Notes: a model not told the origin generated them from the letters alone. Counted from the first letter of the stretch, positions 24,901-35,459 are shown. The stretch is 64,000 bases of DNA from Sabellastarte sp. h YS-2021 (GCA_964017235.1 OZ024929.1:24549464-24613463), one strand, 5' to 3'. Made by a program: numbers and translations.

Positions 24901-26081
24901 TTTACACTTACATCTCGGTTTTGTTACAATAAAGTAGAAAATAGGGCAGGATATTAAAATTATAATGTATATTAAGAAAAAAAAAGTCATTTTACTGAAC
25001 TGTTCTTTTTGTTTCAGACTTTCAAAAACAATGTGTGTGTTGGCCAGTGCTACTCATACAGCACGCCCAGAACTAACCCACCCAACCAAGTGGAGGAAAA
25101 GCTGAAGTACTGTGACCAGTGTAAACCTTCCAACTCCACATGGAAAGAGGTATGTATCTACAGAAACATAAACTCAAATACTGTGTCACATGTAAATCTT
25201 CAAATACAACATAGAAAGAACCAAGAGGCATGTATCTACAGAAACGCGGGCCACAGTGGCAGAGTGGTAACACTCTCGCCTCCCACCTCTGAGGCCAGGG
25301 TTCGGTTTAAATAAATAAAAAATAAAATAAATAAAGTATCTACAGAAACATAAACTCAAATACTGTGTCACATGTAAATCTACAAATACAACATGGAAAG
25401 ATGGAAAATCAAGTACTGTGACACATCTTAATCTTCCATCTCCACAGGGAAACATTTATGTATCTATAGTATCATAAAACAAATTCAAGTAACCAGTATA
25501 AACTATAGAAACTTGAATACCTTTCCAGTACGCAACAGAAGTTGGGTGAACTTCTGGTCATTATTACCAATCATCTGGAACCTATATTATCTATCCATAG
25601 GTCGTCTTTCCAGTTTTTGTTTCTGTCAGAGTTAAAATAGTTTAAGCAGGGTTTAAACGTATTCATAAACTGTATAAAAAACAGGAAAGGATCCTGTAGA
25701 TAACTCATCTTATCAATACAATAATTTCTATTTCACCAGGTGACTCTGGACTGTGACATTTCTTTTGGTTATGCAACCTTCACCAAGGAAGTGGAGATCA
25801 TAGAAGAATGTGCCTGTTCAGCCTGCCAGCCAAGCCAACAGAACAGTGGGAGCAGTCACCATGATGATGCATCACTGACAGACCAGTATGAGGTTTACGA
25901 CCAGGAGGCTTCGCGTGAGCAATACATGGAAGATGCTCGCGAGAAACTGGAGGTAGAAGATGAACAGCTCGTGGCAAGTCGTGAAGAACTGGAGAGACAC
26001 AAGGATCTGGATGCCAGGAATAACTGGCTGCAGAACCAGTACAAGAACCTAGGTGGAAGGAGGAAACATCACCGCAGATGA
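15825..26081 (+). CDS. NBL1: NBL1/DAN-like secreted cystine-knot BMP antagonist (4 exons)
   Basis: Joining 15825-15914, 18191-18283, 25018-25149 and 25740-26081 gives 218 codons; each intron is GT-AG and phase 0. Residues 1-25 are a signal peptide (hydrophobic core LTLLPCLLMLLG). Residues 44-134 form a DAN-type cystine knot with ten cysteines (44, 58, 68, 72, 93, 96, 110, 129, 131, 134). The fingerprints CVGQCYSYS, YCDQCKPSNSTW and ECACSAC match the NBL1 branch rather than gremlin or cerberus. N100-S-T is a possible glycosylation site. The family is known to bind BMP-type ligands outside the cell; that role here is inference. Residues 135-218 form an acidic, probably coiled-coil tail ending in a basic cluster (GGRRKHHRR). 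Translation may start at codon 1 or at Met6. AATAAA hexamers at 26319 and 27642 are candidate poly-A signals; the second is followed by a GT-rich tract. Confidence 0.85.
15915..18190 (+). other. NBL1-like intron 1
   Basis: AT-rich intron with no transposon I could define. The only structure seen is a false copy of the exon 2 acceptor and exon start at about 18031-18075. Confidence 0.6.
18031..18075 (+). pseudogene. Decayed duplicate of the exon 2 acceptor and 5' edge
   Basis: ATTTCCAG followed by GTGCATAATCTACTGTGTAA parallels the true acceptor TATTACAG followed by GTGCATAATGTACTGCTGTA, 152 bp downstream. In the exon 2 frame it reads VHNLLCNSTLV and meets a stop after about 19 codons; no donor follows. 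It is either a local tandem duplicate that has decayed or a chance resemblance; the unbroken match of GTGCATAAT directly after a splice acceptor favours duplication. Confidence 0.55.
18191..18283 (+). CDS. NBL1: NBL1-like exon 2
   Basis: Thirty-one codons between acceptor TTTATTACAG and donor GTAAGT. It encodes the start of the knot: W43-C44 and G57-C58 match the DAN family spacing. A decayed copy of its first 35 or so bases lies 152 bp upstream. Confidence 0.85.
18785..18880 (-). mobile_element. tRNA-derived SINE, antisense copy
   Basis: Shares TGTTCAACAGCCAGGGTCAT and GCCACTTGTGGGGTCAAACC with the copies at 7.7, 41.0 and 49.3 kb. It lies inside intron 2 of the NBL1-like gene, antisense to it. 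Confidence 0.5.
20171..20251 (+). mobile_element. tRNA-like SINE head
   Basis: GGGTCTCAGTGGTATAGTGG begins the copy and includes an A-box-like TGGTATAGTGG. GGTGGTTCAAACCCTGGACC carries a B box (GGTTCAAACC), and the terminal GGACCC can pair with the initial GGGTC. The anticodon arm does not pair, so it is not a working tRNA gene. It is related to the insertion at 25246-25335. Confidence 0.55.
23293..23406. mobile_element. Short foldback MITE (diverged)
   Basis: The start (CTGGGGTGATATTCAGAAAA) and the reverse complement of the end (CCGGAGTCAGTATTCACAAA) are similar but imperfect inverted repeats about 27 bp long. Size and end motif resemble the better-preserved 115-bp element at 60340-60454. 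The superfamily is uncertain. Confidence 0.4.
25018..25149 (+). CDS. NBL1: NBL1-like exon 3
   Basis: Forty-four codons between acceptor TTTGTTTCAG and donor GTATGT. It holds CVGQCYSYS and YCDQC, the most diagnostic DAN-family motifs. Its 3' end together with the start of the next intron is echoed three more times in the intron. Confidence 0.88.
25150..25739 (+). other. NBL1-like intron 3 with echoes of exon 3 and a SINE
   Basis: The exon 3 terminal segment and the first 10-25 intron bases recur as degenerate units at about 25175-25245, 25350-25404 and 25405-25470. Unit 2 has a stop in the exon frame and unit 4 stops early. Unit 3 stays open and keeps the YC-x-x-C spacing and TWK. A 90-bp tRNA-like insertion separates units 2 and 3. 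Confidence 0.7.
25246..25335 (+). mobile_element. tRNA-like retroposon with 14-bp target duplication
   Basis: GTATCTACAGAAAC flanks the insert on both sides (25232-25245 and 25336-25349). The insert starts GCGGGCCACAGTGGCAGAGT, containing the A box TGGCAGAGTGG. It has B-box-like GGGTTCGGTTT at about 25298 and ends in an A-rich tail of AAATAAATAAAA type. Length, tail and flanking repeats are the marks of an L1/RTE-type reverse-transcribed insertion of a tRNA-derived RNA. Confidence 0.75.
25740..26081 (+). CDS. NBL1: NBL1-like exon 4 and stop
   Basis: It begins after TTTCACCAG with GTGACTCTGGACTGT (VTLDC), finishes the knot with ECACSAC, and then codes an 84-residue tail rich in Glu, Asp and Gln. 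The tail shows heptad-like spacing (about residues 155-205) before the basic end. The stop is TGA at 26079-26081. Confidence 0.88.
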   Translation: MTLDCDISFGYATFTKEVEIIEECACSACQPSQQNSGSSHHDDASLTDQYEVYDQEASREQYMEDAREKLEVEDEQLVASREELERHKDLDARNNWLQNQYKNLGGRRKHHRR

Positions 26082-26318
26082 GGAATATTGTGTACAATAT
26101 TTGTAAATATTTTAATTAGTTCTAGAAACTTAGGGCAAAAAGGAGAAAGCATTGCAGTAGATACAGCATAATGTATAGATCATATGTATTTGTAAACAGT
26201 GAAACTAGAATTATAACCTAACTGGAAGGAAGAAGCATTGCTAGAAATGATGAAAAATAAGGCACAGTTCACAAGAGACATTAAAACAGAGTCAAACCCT
26301 GTTCAAATTTCAAGGAAC

Positions 26319-26324
26319 AATAAA
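26319..26324 (+). terminator. Candidate poly-A signal of the NBL1-like gene
   Basis: AATAAA 238 bp after the stop codon. No strong GT-rich tract follows within 40 bp, so the alternative at 27642 may be preferred. Confidence 0.3.
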
Positions 26325-27641
26325 AGATTTCCATGGATTACAGAAGCACTGCATGTTTTGTCTAAATAACTTGATAAATACATGCATGTAGGTAGGATAT
26401 TAAAATGGATAATTAGTTTGCTAGATACAGAACTGGAAGAACAATTGTAGTCACCTGCAGTTGTGACCTGAAAGTTTTGTCTTTTTAATTCAGAGTTAGA
26501 ATTATTTAGTGTAAAAGATGCCACAGTAGCTTTAAAGAAAAAAAATATTTGATTTGTATTAAATTACAGTCAAGGAAATTCAGTAGTTATTTATTATTTC
26601 CAAAGTTGGTCTCGAACATTTTATAGCAGTTAGTATATTAATGAATGTTTCCAGTTAAAAGAGTTTTCTGAAGAAAAATTAAGACAAATGTATAAAGCAA
26701 TTTGAGAGTACATTACAGCAGTATTTTCTTGATGGTTGTGTTAAACTATGTAAAGGTAATGTTAGAAAAAACAGAGGTCTCATCTTTCAGACAAATTTGG
26801 AACACAGAATACTAACAAGACTGTTGTACATTTTGTTACTTATTTAAATCTGCTTCACTACTAATAATTTACTGCATAGTTGTTTATTTTGGATGTTATT
26901 TCATAGTATGGGTATAATTTGCCAGTTTGCTATAGACTTATGGGTGTATGTTGTGTTTTCAGTGTGTTATGTCATTGTTCATTTTATTTATATGTTTGAC
27001 CATTCATGGCCTCTGGCCAAAGCTAACAAGGGTACCAAATTGGAATTACCAAAAATTGGAAGTTTTGAAATTTGCAAAAATTGGAATTATCAGATCTGCA
27101 TTACCAAGCTTGAAATTTCACTTTTTAAAAACTTCCAACAAGTGTACAGCTATTTATTGTAAAGGAAAGCAAAAGGTTTCCATATTGATCATTTCTGTTG
27201 TGGCCAGGGCATCTTCAGCTCACTTAAGATGATGTTAGTGTTCAACTGTTTGTTCCATTGTGCACTCGTCCAACATTTCTGGCAACTGTCAGGAAGGAAC
27301 ATTTAATTATACAAGATGCACGTGCTGCAAAAATAATTCACTAGTTCATAAATCTATACTAATCTAGAAACTAGCCATAAGTGAAAATTAATTCTTTACT
27401 TTTTAAACTTCAAAAATTAACAAAATTTTGTTCTAGTTAATCTGGACTTGTGCATTATTATCATATTGATGATGCTCCACACATGTATCAGTTACACCAT
27501 AACAGAAATTGTCTCTAATGTTGGTTATGTAAGCATAGAACATAAATGGTCAAAGCTTATGAATGGTCAAATGTCATAGTCCATATGTGGAATGTATCAG
27601 GACAATGAAGAAGTGTACTGACTGTTGTTTGTTTAGTTCTT

Positions 27642-27647
27642 AATAAA
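27642..27647 (+). terminator. Second candidate poly-A signal of the NBL1-like gene
   Basis: AATAAA followed about 20 bp later by TGTGTTTTGTTATTTT, a typical GT/T-rich downstream element. Use of it would give a 3' untranslated region of about 1.6 kb. Confidence 0.4.
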
Positions 27648-28817
27648 GTAGACAAATGTTATTACAGATGTGTTTTGTTATTTTCCCATTTGCATAATAC
27701 TCGGGTATCCCATCCATCTTGCCTCATGGGCCACATTCGTACTGCAGTAGAACTTTTATCATCCATATATTCTATATCATGAGCCCATGTCCATTCTCCA
27801 GAATCTGTATATCTTTATTGTATGATACGCAAATACTTCAATGTTCATGTTGAACGTTATTAAACAACACAATCTCTCTCACCGCATGGTCGGGTAATGG
27901 AGGTTGTGGTGTACACTGACACCTAGAATTCTAAAGAAACTTCTTTTCTCTTAACACCTCCATCCTGCAGGATATGTTTCACATGCTATCACTCATATTT
28001 TTCTTTCCTTGTTCCTTGATGAAAGTTTTGGGTAACTTTTCCATTAGGTCTTCCCTATGTTTCTATCACTTTATTAGTGTTTCATGGCATTACCTAAGTC
28101 CCACATAAAACAATTTAGCACTAGAAGAACCAAATCCAGTAGCACCAATATAAATTTGATTTAACTGGGTTTCAACTTTGATTTCAACACATCGGAAAGG
28201 TAAATTCACTAAGGTCAGCTGTAAGAACAGAGGAAGACAGTGCAGGCTTGTTGGTCAAAGTGTTTGGTGATTTACATCCCATGGTCAGGGTCATAGAGTT
28301 TTATTCAGGGTCATATATGCATTTTCACTTGCGAGAGTTGAACCCAAACTAATAATATGCCACTGAGGAGCTTTACTAGTTGGTTAAGCTTGTGCACTGT
28401 AATCCAATGGGAATTGGCTCATAGATCACAACTTTTCCAACTTTAGTGGAGTCCCTACTACACATTGACAACTCATCAGTCATTTACACTCCAATGTTTT
28501 CTGAAGAGTAAGAGCAAACCTTCTGTAAACATTCACATCTAAGATTTTTCCTTTTTCTTTTTTTTTTTTTGTGAACCCATTGGGCTAACCTGTAAATTTA
28601 CTACTTAATGGACCAGCTGATTCACAAACGGATATAATTTTGGCAATCTTGCCTTTTTCAAGATATGACTTTTTGGTCACAAAATTGCACGGACTGCTAA
28701 TTTCACTTCTCGCGGTCTGATTCAAATATATTTTGTTGGCAACCAGGCAGTGCTGCAAATCACAATCACGTGAAACCTCTCTTACAGAGTGAATTACTTA
28801 TGAATGAAGAGATAAGT

Positions 28818-30155
28818 AACTAGAAATAGGACGCCCTGTTGATAGTAGCTGAGACATATGAATAGAAACAGGATAGCATAGAAGAACACACATTATCATG
28901 TGTAATGTCCACCCCATGAACCTTTTGCCAGAATTGTACAGTAGTCTTACAAGACCCTGTTTCATTTGTGAAATATATCAATGATGGTTACATATTTATT
29001 AGTGTACATGTAAATTATTTCAGCTTCATGCCTTTTTGCATTGGCTGGGTCGAAAATTTTGACGAAATCACTCTATCTTGCACGGTTAAGAAGATAGAAG
29101 CAAATTTCTGTTTTTCTATTTTTGGCAAAAATTTGAAAATTCAAAATGCCCGCCATTTTTGGGAAGAGGAAAATTTTTTGAAAATTGCCAAGAGTACATT
29201 TCTTAGATACCCTGTGGGTCGAATATTTCACCGAAATAACTCTATTTTGCACGGTTAAGGCAAATTTGTGTTTTTCCATTTTGGGCCAAAATTCGAAAAT
29301 TCAAAATGGCCGCCATATGTGGGGAGGGGAAAATTTTTTGAAAATTGCAAAGAGTACATTCCTTAGATACCCTGTGGGTTGAAAATTTCGACGAAATCGC
29401 TCTATCTCGCATGGTTAAGGAGATAGAAGCAAATTTGTGTTTTGCCATTTTTGGCAAATATTCGAAAATTCAAAATGGCCGCCATTTTTGGGGAGGGGAA
29501 AATTTTTTGAAAACTGCAAAGATTACATTCCTTAGATACCCTGTGGGTCGAAAATTTCGACGAAATCGCTCTATCTCGCACAGTTAAGGAGATAGAAGCA
29601 AATTTGTGTTTTGCCATTTTTGGGGAGGGGAAAATTTTTTGAAAATTGCAAAGAGTACATTCCGTAGATACCCTGTGCGTCGAAAATTTCGACGAAATCG
29701 CTCTATCTCGCACAGTTAAGGAGATAGAAGCAAATTTGTGTTTAGGAGATATGAGCACATTTGCCTTTTTCAGTATTCAAAATAGCCAATTACTCATTTA
29801 TTTAATTAATTACTCACTCATCTATGAAGCAATTACCCCCAAAAGCAATCCCATACAAGCTATTAACCCAATGAACCTCCATACCAAATTTCAGAAAGAT
29901 AGGTTTAATAGCATTCCTTAAAATGTCTGGAAACCAAAGAGATACTCAAAAGTAGCAAAGTAGCTATTACTCAGTTAGCTATAGAGCTATCATCACCAAA
30001 AGCACTCCCATACAAGCTATTAACCCAATAAACCTGCATGCCAAATTTGGTAAAGATAGGATAAGAACTGTTGCCTAAAATGTCTGGAAACCAAGTGGGA
30101 CGCCGGACGGCGGAAAAAGCAAAAATAATATGTCCACCCCCAGTGGGTGGACATA
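28818..30155 (+). mobile_element. R3 element, copy 1 (169-bp array, hairpin end)
   Basis: It begins AACTAGAAATAGGACGCCCT, identical to the start of copy 2 at 55066. It carries ATGTCCACCC at 28915-28924 and ends in the hairpin TGTCCACCC-GGGTGGACA at 30131-30153, so the left motif is an inverted copy of the end. Between them lie about four units with AAATGGCCGCCAT anchors at 29151, 29311 and 29480. A fourth unit, shortened by a deletion, follows near 29610. After the array, flank sequence includes GACGCCGGACGGCGGAAAAA. Subterminal inverted repeats plus a terminal hairpin are known for Helentron-type non-autonomous elements; assignment to them is inference. Confidence 0.7.
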
Positions 30156-30207
30156 ATAATGAGACTGCATAAATAGATTGCTGTTTGCAGGAGAGATCTC
30201 AACATGT

Positions 30208-32085
30208 AAAAATAGCATCAGAGATGCCCGTACCCCATAGACAGGGGAAATAGTGTTGGACACATTGAAGAATAGAAGAGATGAAAAAAGTAAAAAAGTT
30301 AAGTACTCCTTCAGAAAAACTAGTGTGGGGGTTGAGGTGCAGGAGACATAAAACCTAACATAACAAAGAGAAAATGTATGCCAGACAACGTATCAAAACA
30401 AGACAATTCAATAACAAAACTAGACCTACGCATCGGAGAACTCATGCAAATGTGTATCCCCCAGAAAGACAACTCACAAAAACAGCCACTGAACCATCGT
30501 TTGACCTTGAAGGAGGGGCCAAAGGTCAAATCTGACATCAGAAGATTCCCAGCCCACAATATCCTGCAAGTTGGTTTCACATTGCGAACCTCTAGGATCA
30601 ATAATAAGCGAGTTATAAGCCCTTTTAAGTTTAGCTGTTCTCGTTTGACCTTGAAGGAGGGGTCCAAGGTCAAATCCAACCACATCAAAAAATTCCCAGC
30701 CAATGATTTCCTATAAGGTGGTTTCACATTGCAAACCTCTAGGACCAATAATAAGCAAGTTATAAGCACTTTTAACTTTGGCTATCCTCGTCTGACCTTG
30801 AAGGAGGGGTCTAAGGTCAAATCTGACCACATCAAAAGATTCCCAGCCCATGATTTCCTATAAATTGGTTTACCATCCCAAACCTCTAGGACCAATAACA
30901 AGCGAGTTACAAGCACTTTTAAGTTTGACTATTCTCGTTTGACCTTGAAGGAGGGGTCCAAGGTCAAATCCGACCACACCAGAAGATTCCCAGCTTATGA
31001 TTTCCAAAAGGTTGGTTTACCATCCCAAATGTCTTGAACCAATAATAAGCGAGTTATGAGCACTTTTAACTTTGGCTATCCTCGTTTGACCTTGAAGGAG
31101 GGGCCCAAGGTCAAATCCGATCACACCAGAAGATTCCCAGTTCATGATTTCCTATAGGTTGGTTTACCATCCCAAGTGTCTTGGACCAATAATAAGCGAG
31201 TTATAAGCACTTTTAACTTTGGCTATCCTCGTCAAATCTGATTCGCAGCACATGATTTCCTATAGGTTGGTGTCACATTGCAAACCTCTAGGACCAATAA
31301 TAAGGGAGATATAAGCACTGTTAAAGTCTGCTATGTGGGTTACTTTGGCACTGTGGATGACCTTGAATTAAGAGCTTCAAGGTCAAATGTCTGCAAGGTT
31401 GTAGAGGACATATATATCTGTTATACATATCACCTATGAAGACATTCAACCTTCTACCTATGAGAAAAATGTAGATGATTTTCAAAGAAATGCCCGCGGC
31501 GGCCATCTTGTTTTTCAGAATGACGCTTTCCTTCCCAGAGAAGCTTACCCCCAATGAAGATATCCTGCAAATTTGGTGAACCTAGCTGATGTAGTTTTCC
31601 TCTGAGAGCGTTAACGCCGAAAATCTCTCTACACGCAGCGGCGGCGTAGCTAACGCTAAACCAAAGTATCCACCGGATGCCTCCGGTGGATACAATTATA
31701 GCATTAATATGTAAAGCAAAAGCTATGATCTCTAAATTTATTAATTGATCCATTTCTTAACTGAAGTATATCTGTCAACAATTACTATAATAGTTACAAT
31801 TACGTAAAATAAATAAAACAATCAGTTGCCGCAATTCATATGGCTTTGTGCTAGAATAAATATGACTCAAAGGTGGCAACTGAAAACATTCTTGCAGAGC
31901 CAAGGTGAAACATCAATCCTAGGCCACATCATGATCACCTACAACCTCCAACCAATATACCTACAATGTAATAACTTCCTATATCTTACAGTTTCCAAGA
32001 TTTAGCCTGGACAAGATTTTGAAGATCAAGGTCACTACAGCAAGTTCAAAGGTTAAATGTCTAGATATGTACACTTATATTATGA
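30208..32085 (+). mobile_element. R2 element interrupted by an R4 array element
   Basis: The R2 left flank (palindrome GCATCAGAGATGC at 30215-30227) is followed to about 30410 by sequence shared with 41.3-41.5 kb. R2-type sequence resumes at about 31700 and includes a single array unit at about 31890-32070 (ACCTCCAACCAATAT and TCAAGGTCACTACAG). The R4 element at 30420-31693 sits between the two parts. I infer nested insertion. Confidence 0.55.
30420..31693 (+). mobile_element. R4 element, copy 1 (146-bp array, perfect 12-bp hairpin)
   Basis: Starts near ACTAGACCTACGCATCGGAG, which recurs at 61680. Array anchors TTGACCTTGAAGGAGGGG start at about 30501, 30645, 30792, 30939 and 31085 (steps 144-147 bp); a truncated unit follows. 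The right flank from 31300 matches 41.75-42.2 kb and 62.7 kb. It ends in the hairpin at 31666-31693, arms GTATCCACCGGA and TCCGGTGGATAC, all 12 pairs intact. Each unit carries TGACCTTGA and, about 15 bp on, AAGGTCAAA. Confidence 0.7.
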
Positions 32086-32497
32086 AGGTGCCCTGGTAAA
32101 GTGAAGTTAAAAAGCCCTGGCAAAGTGAAGTTAAAAGCCATATCTCATATAATACCACGCAGGACCCATCACTGAATCGGATTGAGCCCAGACCCAACAG
32201 GGCTGAAACCTTGGATTTGAATGGGCCGACTTAAGATAAAGGGAGGAATGGATTTGAACCTTGACTGACATTTGGCCTTATGGGGGGAATGCTAGCAGTT
32301 AGCAGAACTAGCAGATCAACAAATGTTAAGATGTACACCATGCATACTAGTACAGGCATTTCTAAACCAAAGGTGGGAATGGGTTTGAACACAGGGATGG
32401 TTGATAGAGTATGTCAGACAAAACAGAAAGGTCTTGGGTTTCATGCTAACATGACAAAAAAATTGCAAATTTAATAAGTAAATTACATTTTGATAAG

Positions 32498-32680
32498 TTA
32501 ACACCCCATCCAATTGACAATTACTAATCCGGTCGGTGCAGACTGGCCCGCAAACGACAGAAAAAGTCGCCCTGTATGTAACCATACTGGCCACCGGTCC
32601 CACTGTGCATTCACCAGGTGGCGCATCGTATTTCCTTCCTGTCTAGACAGCGTGACGTCATAGCATCTTTTTTGTTGTCT
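32498..32680. repeat. DIRS copy S, right inverted terminal repeat
   Basis: Inverted counterpart of 35460-35641. It contains an intact TGACGTCA palindrome at 32653-32660 at its inner edge. Confidence 0.75.
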
Positions 32681-32889
32681 AAACCTATCAAGACCCCTAG
32701 TAAGCTGATAGCGGGGCCGGTTCGGATGTGCTTCCCTTTCCATTGGACAGGGTATTAACTTAGAAAAATTTTATTTACTTATTCAATTTGCAATTTTATT
32801 GTGTTAATACATCCTACTCAACGGACAATTGCTGAATAACTACCGCTTGGTCAGCAGTAAGTTACTAGGGACTTAAGTGAAGTCATAAA

Positions 32890-33905
32890 CTAACAAAAAA
32901 TTTCCTCCAGGCCTGGGTTGACCTTAAGGTCAGGAAACCCTATAAGGCCATGATCAGTTACTAGCCGCCGGTTAACTGGGGCTATACCAATGTTGCCCCC
33001 CCTTGTTTTTACAGACCTGCTCTGAGGTAGGGGAAGAGACGTGTGAGTTTGCTGACAAACTCTGCTCCAAGGAAACTCCCGACTGGAAGGCCTTAGAAAC
33101 AGCAAAAGCCATTACATCATGGGCTTTAACCTGATGTAAGGCGAGGACCTCCTGATCAGAGAGCTCAGAACATAGGATCACAGTCTGCTTGATCCATGAG
33201 ATAGTGGCAGGTGAGATGTTTTTGTCTAAGCCTTTCTTAAAGGAGACAAAGACTAACTCTTGGTTCTGTCCGAAATTTGAGGTCCTGTCCAATAGTAGCG
33301 CAATGCTCTGACCGGACACAGGGACCTATCAGACTTGAAGAACCTATCCACAGTTGGGGCCAGGGCTGATATAACCACTGGAGATACACTGCCTGCACCC
33401 TCTTTGGCTAGTTGGTTCTTTGAAAGAAAGCTGGGTGATGGGAACAGGGACACCCTTGACCAGTCTGACTGGTGTCTGATGTTCTTATTTTGCCAAGCAT
33501 GTATCTCACTTCTGCGTTTGCCCGACCCTAGGGCCAAGAGGAAAACAGTCTTAAAGGTCAAATGCTTCAAAAAGGCCTCTTTAATTGGTTCAAATGGAGC
33601 CTTTTTCAGCTGGTGCAACACCAGGGAGAGGTTCCAGGAGGGGATCCCCCTCTGTCCTTTGGTTCTGTCTCTGTGGAAACTATCCAGGAGATGAGCGAGA
33701 TTTTCATCTCTGCTGACATTAATGGGTGAATTTCCCAGTTTATCAGCAATGGCTGACCTGTAACCATTAATGGTACTGGGCTGTAACTTCCTGTCCTGGA
33801 ACAGATACATAAGGAAGTCAGCTACTGACTTTTTAGCTGGTGTCCTAAAGTCCACCTGATTACCGAGGCACCACTTTGTAAAAATGGTCCACTTTGCCTC
33901 ATAGA
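32890..33905 (-). pseudogene. DIRS tyrosine recombinase, broken
   Basis: Frames at 33253-33855 and 32972-33319 (minus) together cover most of a DIRS-type tyrosine recombinase. The N-terminal arm-binding region has LQPSTINGYRSAIADKLGN. The first catalytic arginine lies in SGKRRSEIHAW. The HxxR box reads AHDVMAFAVSKAF, with Met in place of the catalytic Arg. The expected tyrosine region near SANSHVSSPTS is not recognisable. A frameshift separates the two frames near 33300. It is therefore inactive. It lies last in the element, the normal DIRS position. Confidence 0.8.
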
Positions 33906-33984
33906 CTGATCTGGTTGATCCTCTCTGAGGAGCCTCAATTCATGCTGCCACTGCCTCAGAGAAGCCCTGCTCCTTGATTGCTAG

Positions 33985-34405
33985 TGGGTGGATGATTAGA
34001 CGTCTGCTCGATTAATTGTCGGTGACAGTGTAGAATCACGGTCGGTCACTGAAGTTTTCTAATGATCGATTATTAAGCTTATATCTTACCTTTCCTGATT
34101 TATATCAATATCCACGTATTTTAAAAATATTTAAGGTATTTTTACTTAATAAACTGAATTTTGTCTTGAATTTCAAGTTCGTTTATGTCTACCACCATAT
34201 TTACAGGAAGTGGGTGCTTTAGTAGATTCTAAATGTCGGAACAACGTTATTCTTACCAGATTGACCTATACTTTATCCCGGAAAGTGTTTAAATAATAAA
34301 CAATAGTGGAGTAAAACAATCGAATATGGGTCGATCATCGCTCGGAAAAATGGACAAATAATCGACCATGAAAATTGGGAGGCGATTCTCAACACTATAA
34401 TGACT
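33985..34405 (-). mobile_element. MITE inserted in the DIRS copy, relative of the 3.3-kb MITE
   Basis: The DIRS similarity with 37.4-37.5 kb breaks near 33985 and resumes near 34405 at GGCTCTAGGAGCCA. Read on the minus strand the insert contains AAACACTTTCCGGGAT, CCCACTTCCTGTAAATATGG and a short ATG frame starting MVVDINELE, as in the element at 3262-3713. Its ends differ from that copy: a weak inverted repeat (CGATTAATTGTC / GACAAATAATCG) at about 34009-34020 and 34353-34364. Confidence 0.6.
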
Positions 34406-34536
34406 GCTGAGGCTCTAGGAGCCACGCATGCAGATTTAAGTTTGACAGATTCCTGTGTGGAGTTTGACTGAATGGTTGCGTGAGCAGGTTGTCCAAGCAG
34501 GTTGGGCAGGCTGTGGAATTTGGCTGGACATGGCCA

Positions 34537-35200
34537 CTAGATCCCAGAACCAGGGCATGTGGGCCACCCCAGAGCAATCAGATTGATTATCCTGCATGGG
34601 TCATCCTGCAATTTCTCCACCACTTTGCCCAAGATGGCTGCTGGTGGGTCCAGATCCTCCCATGGCCGACTGAATGCATTGACTGCCCAGGCCTGGGGGT
34701 CCAGCACTGGTGAGACAAACAGGGCTAGCTTGTTGTTGATCCTTGTTGCAGAAAGGTCCATTTGAGGTTGGTGCCACCTGTTGCATATTGCCTCGAAGAC
34801 CTCTGGAAGGAGAGACAACTCTGTTTGAATTGTCTGGCCTAGCCTGGATAACTTGTCTGCTACCATGTTCAGCCAGCCCGGTATGTCTTGGGCTTTGAGA
34901 GTAACCTGTTTGCTGGAACACCAGGTCAGGATTTTCCACAGAAGGGCAGACAGACGGCCCGATTTCATCCCCCCCCATTTTTGTTTATATAGGCAACCAC
35001 TGTGGTGTTGTCTGTGGCTATAAGAACTATGTGGTTCTGGCAGAGGTCTTCAAACTCTTTAGGGCCAAAAAGACCAACTTCAATTCCAGGTAATTTATGT
35101 GTAGCTTGCTTTCTGGAAGGGACCAGGTTCCCCTTGCAATGTGATCATTTGATACGTCTGTAAACAGCTTCAGAGCTGGGTGTGATGGTCAACCTTGAAG
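34537..35200 (-). pseudogene. DIRS RNase H C-terminal part and linker, broken
   Basis: The frame at 34537-34968 reads DIPGWLNMVADKLSRLGQ and then a linker with NKLALFVSPVLDPQAWAV, closely parallel to the longer DIRS copy at 37353-37930. The preceding RNase H body (35000-35200) is in another frame. No reverse transcriptase precedes it; the sequence jumps to the gag start region. Confidence 0.7.
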
Positions 35201-35459
35201 CACATTGCCTTCCTCCAGTCACCAATATAAATGAGGGTGTAGAGACTTGGGGACTGCATCTAGCACAATGCGCATGCTTATCAAACCCAGCCATAATGTG
35301 GCCACAACATCTCTTTTCTGTCCAGGTGAAGACATAATAGGCTATGAACTCTAAGAAACACTTTGTAGTAAAATAAAGTTTGTTCTATGAAATATTGCTT
35401 GAGAATACTTAACTTCAAAAACTTGCACAAATTTCCATCTGCACAGATCACGCGTCAAA

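Larger units (their letters stand above)
18284..25017 (+). other. NBL1-like intron 2 (6.7 kb)
   Basis: Contains an antisense SINE near 18785, a tRNA-like SINE at 20171 and a short foldback element at 23293-23406. The rest is AT-rich with short unassigned frames, for example 21129-21320 and 23861-24058, that resemble no family I know. Confidence 0.55.
26082..28817. other. NBL1-like 3' region and intergenic DNA
   Basis: No coding feature. Apart from the poly-A candidates, a SINE-like trace at about 28265-28400 contains GAGAGTTGAACCCAAACTAA. Confidence 0.4.

Noticed and set aside
29073-29758. Repeating peptides such as ILNFRIFAKNGKTQICF open on both strands in the R3 arrays
   Set aside because: The unit is 169 bp, not a multiple of three, so the frame changes with each unit. 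The same DNA is open in several frames on both strands. This is a translation of a DNA repeat, not a repeat protein.
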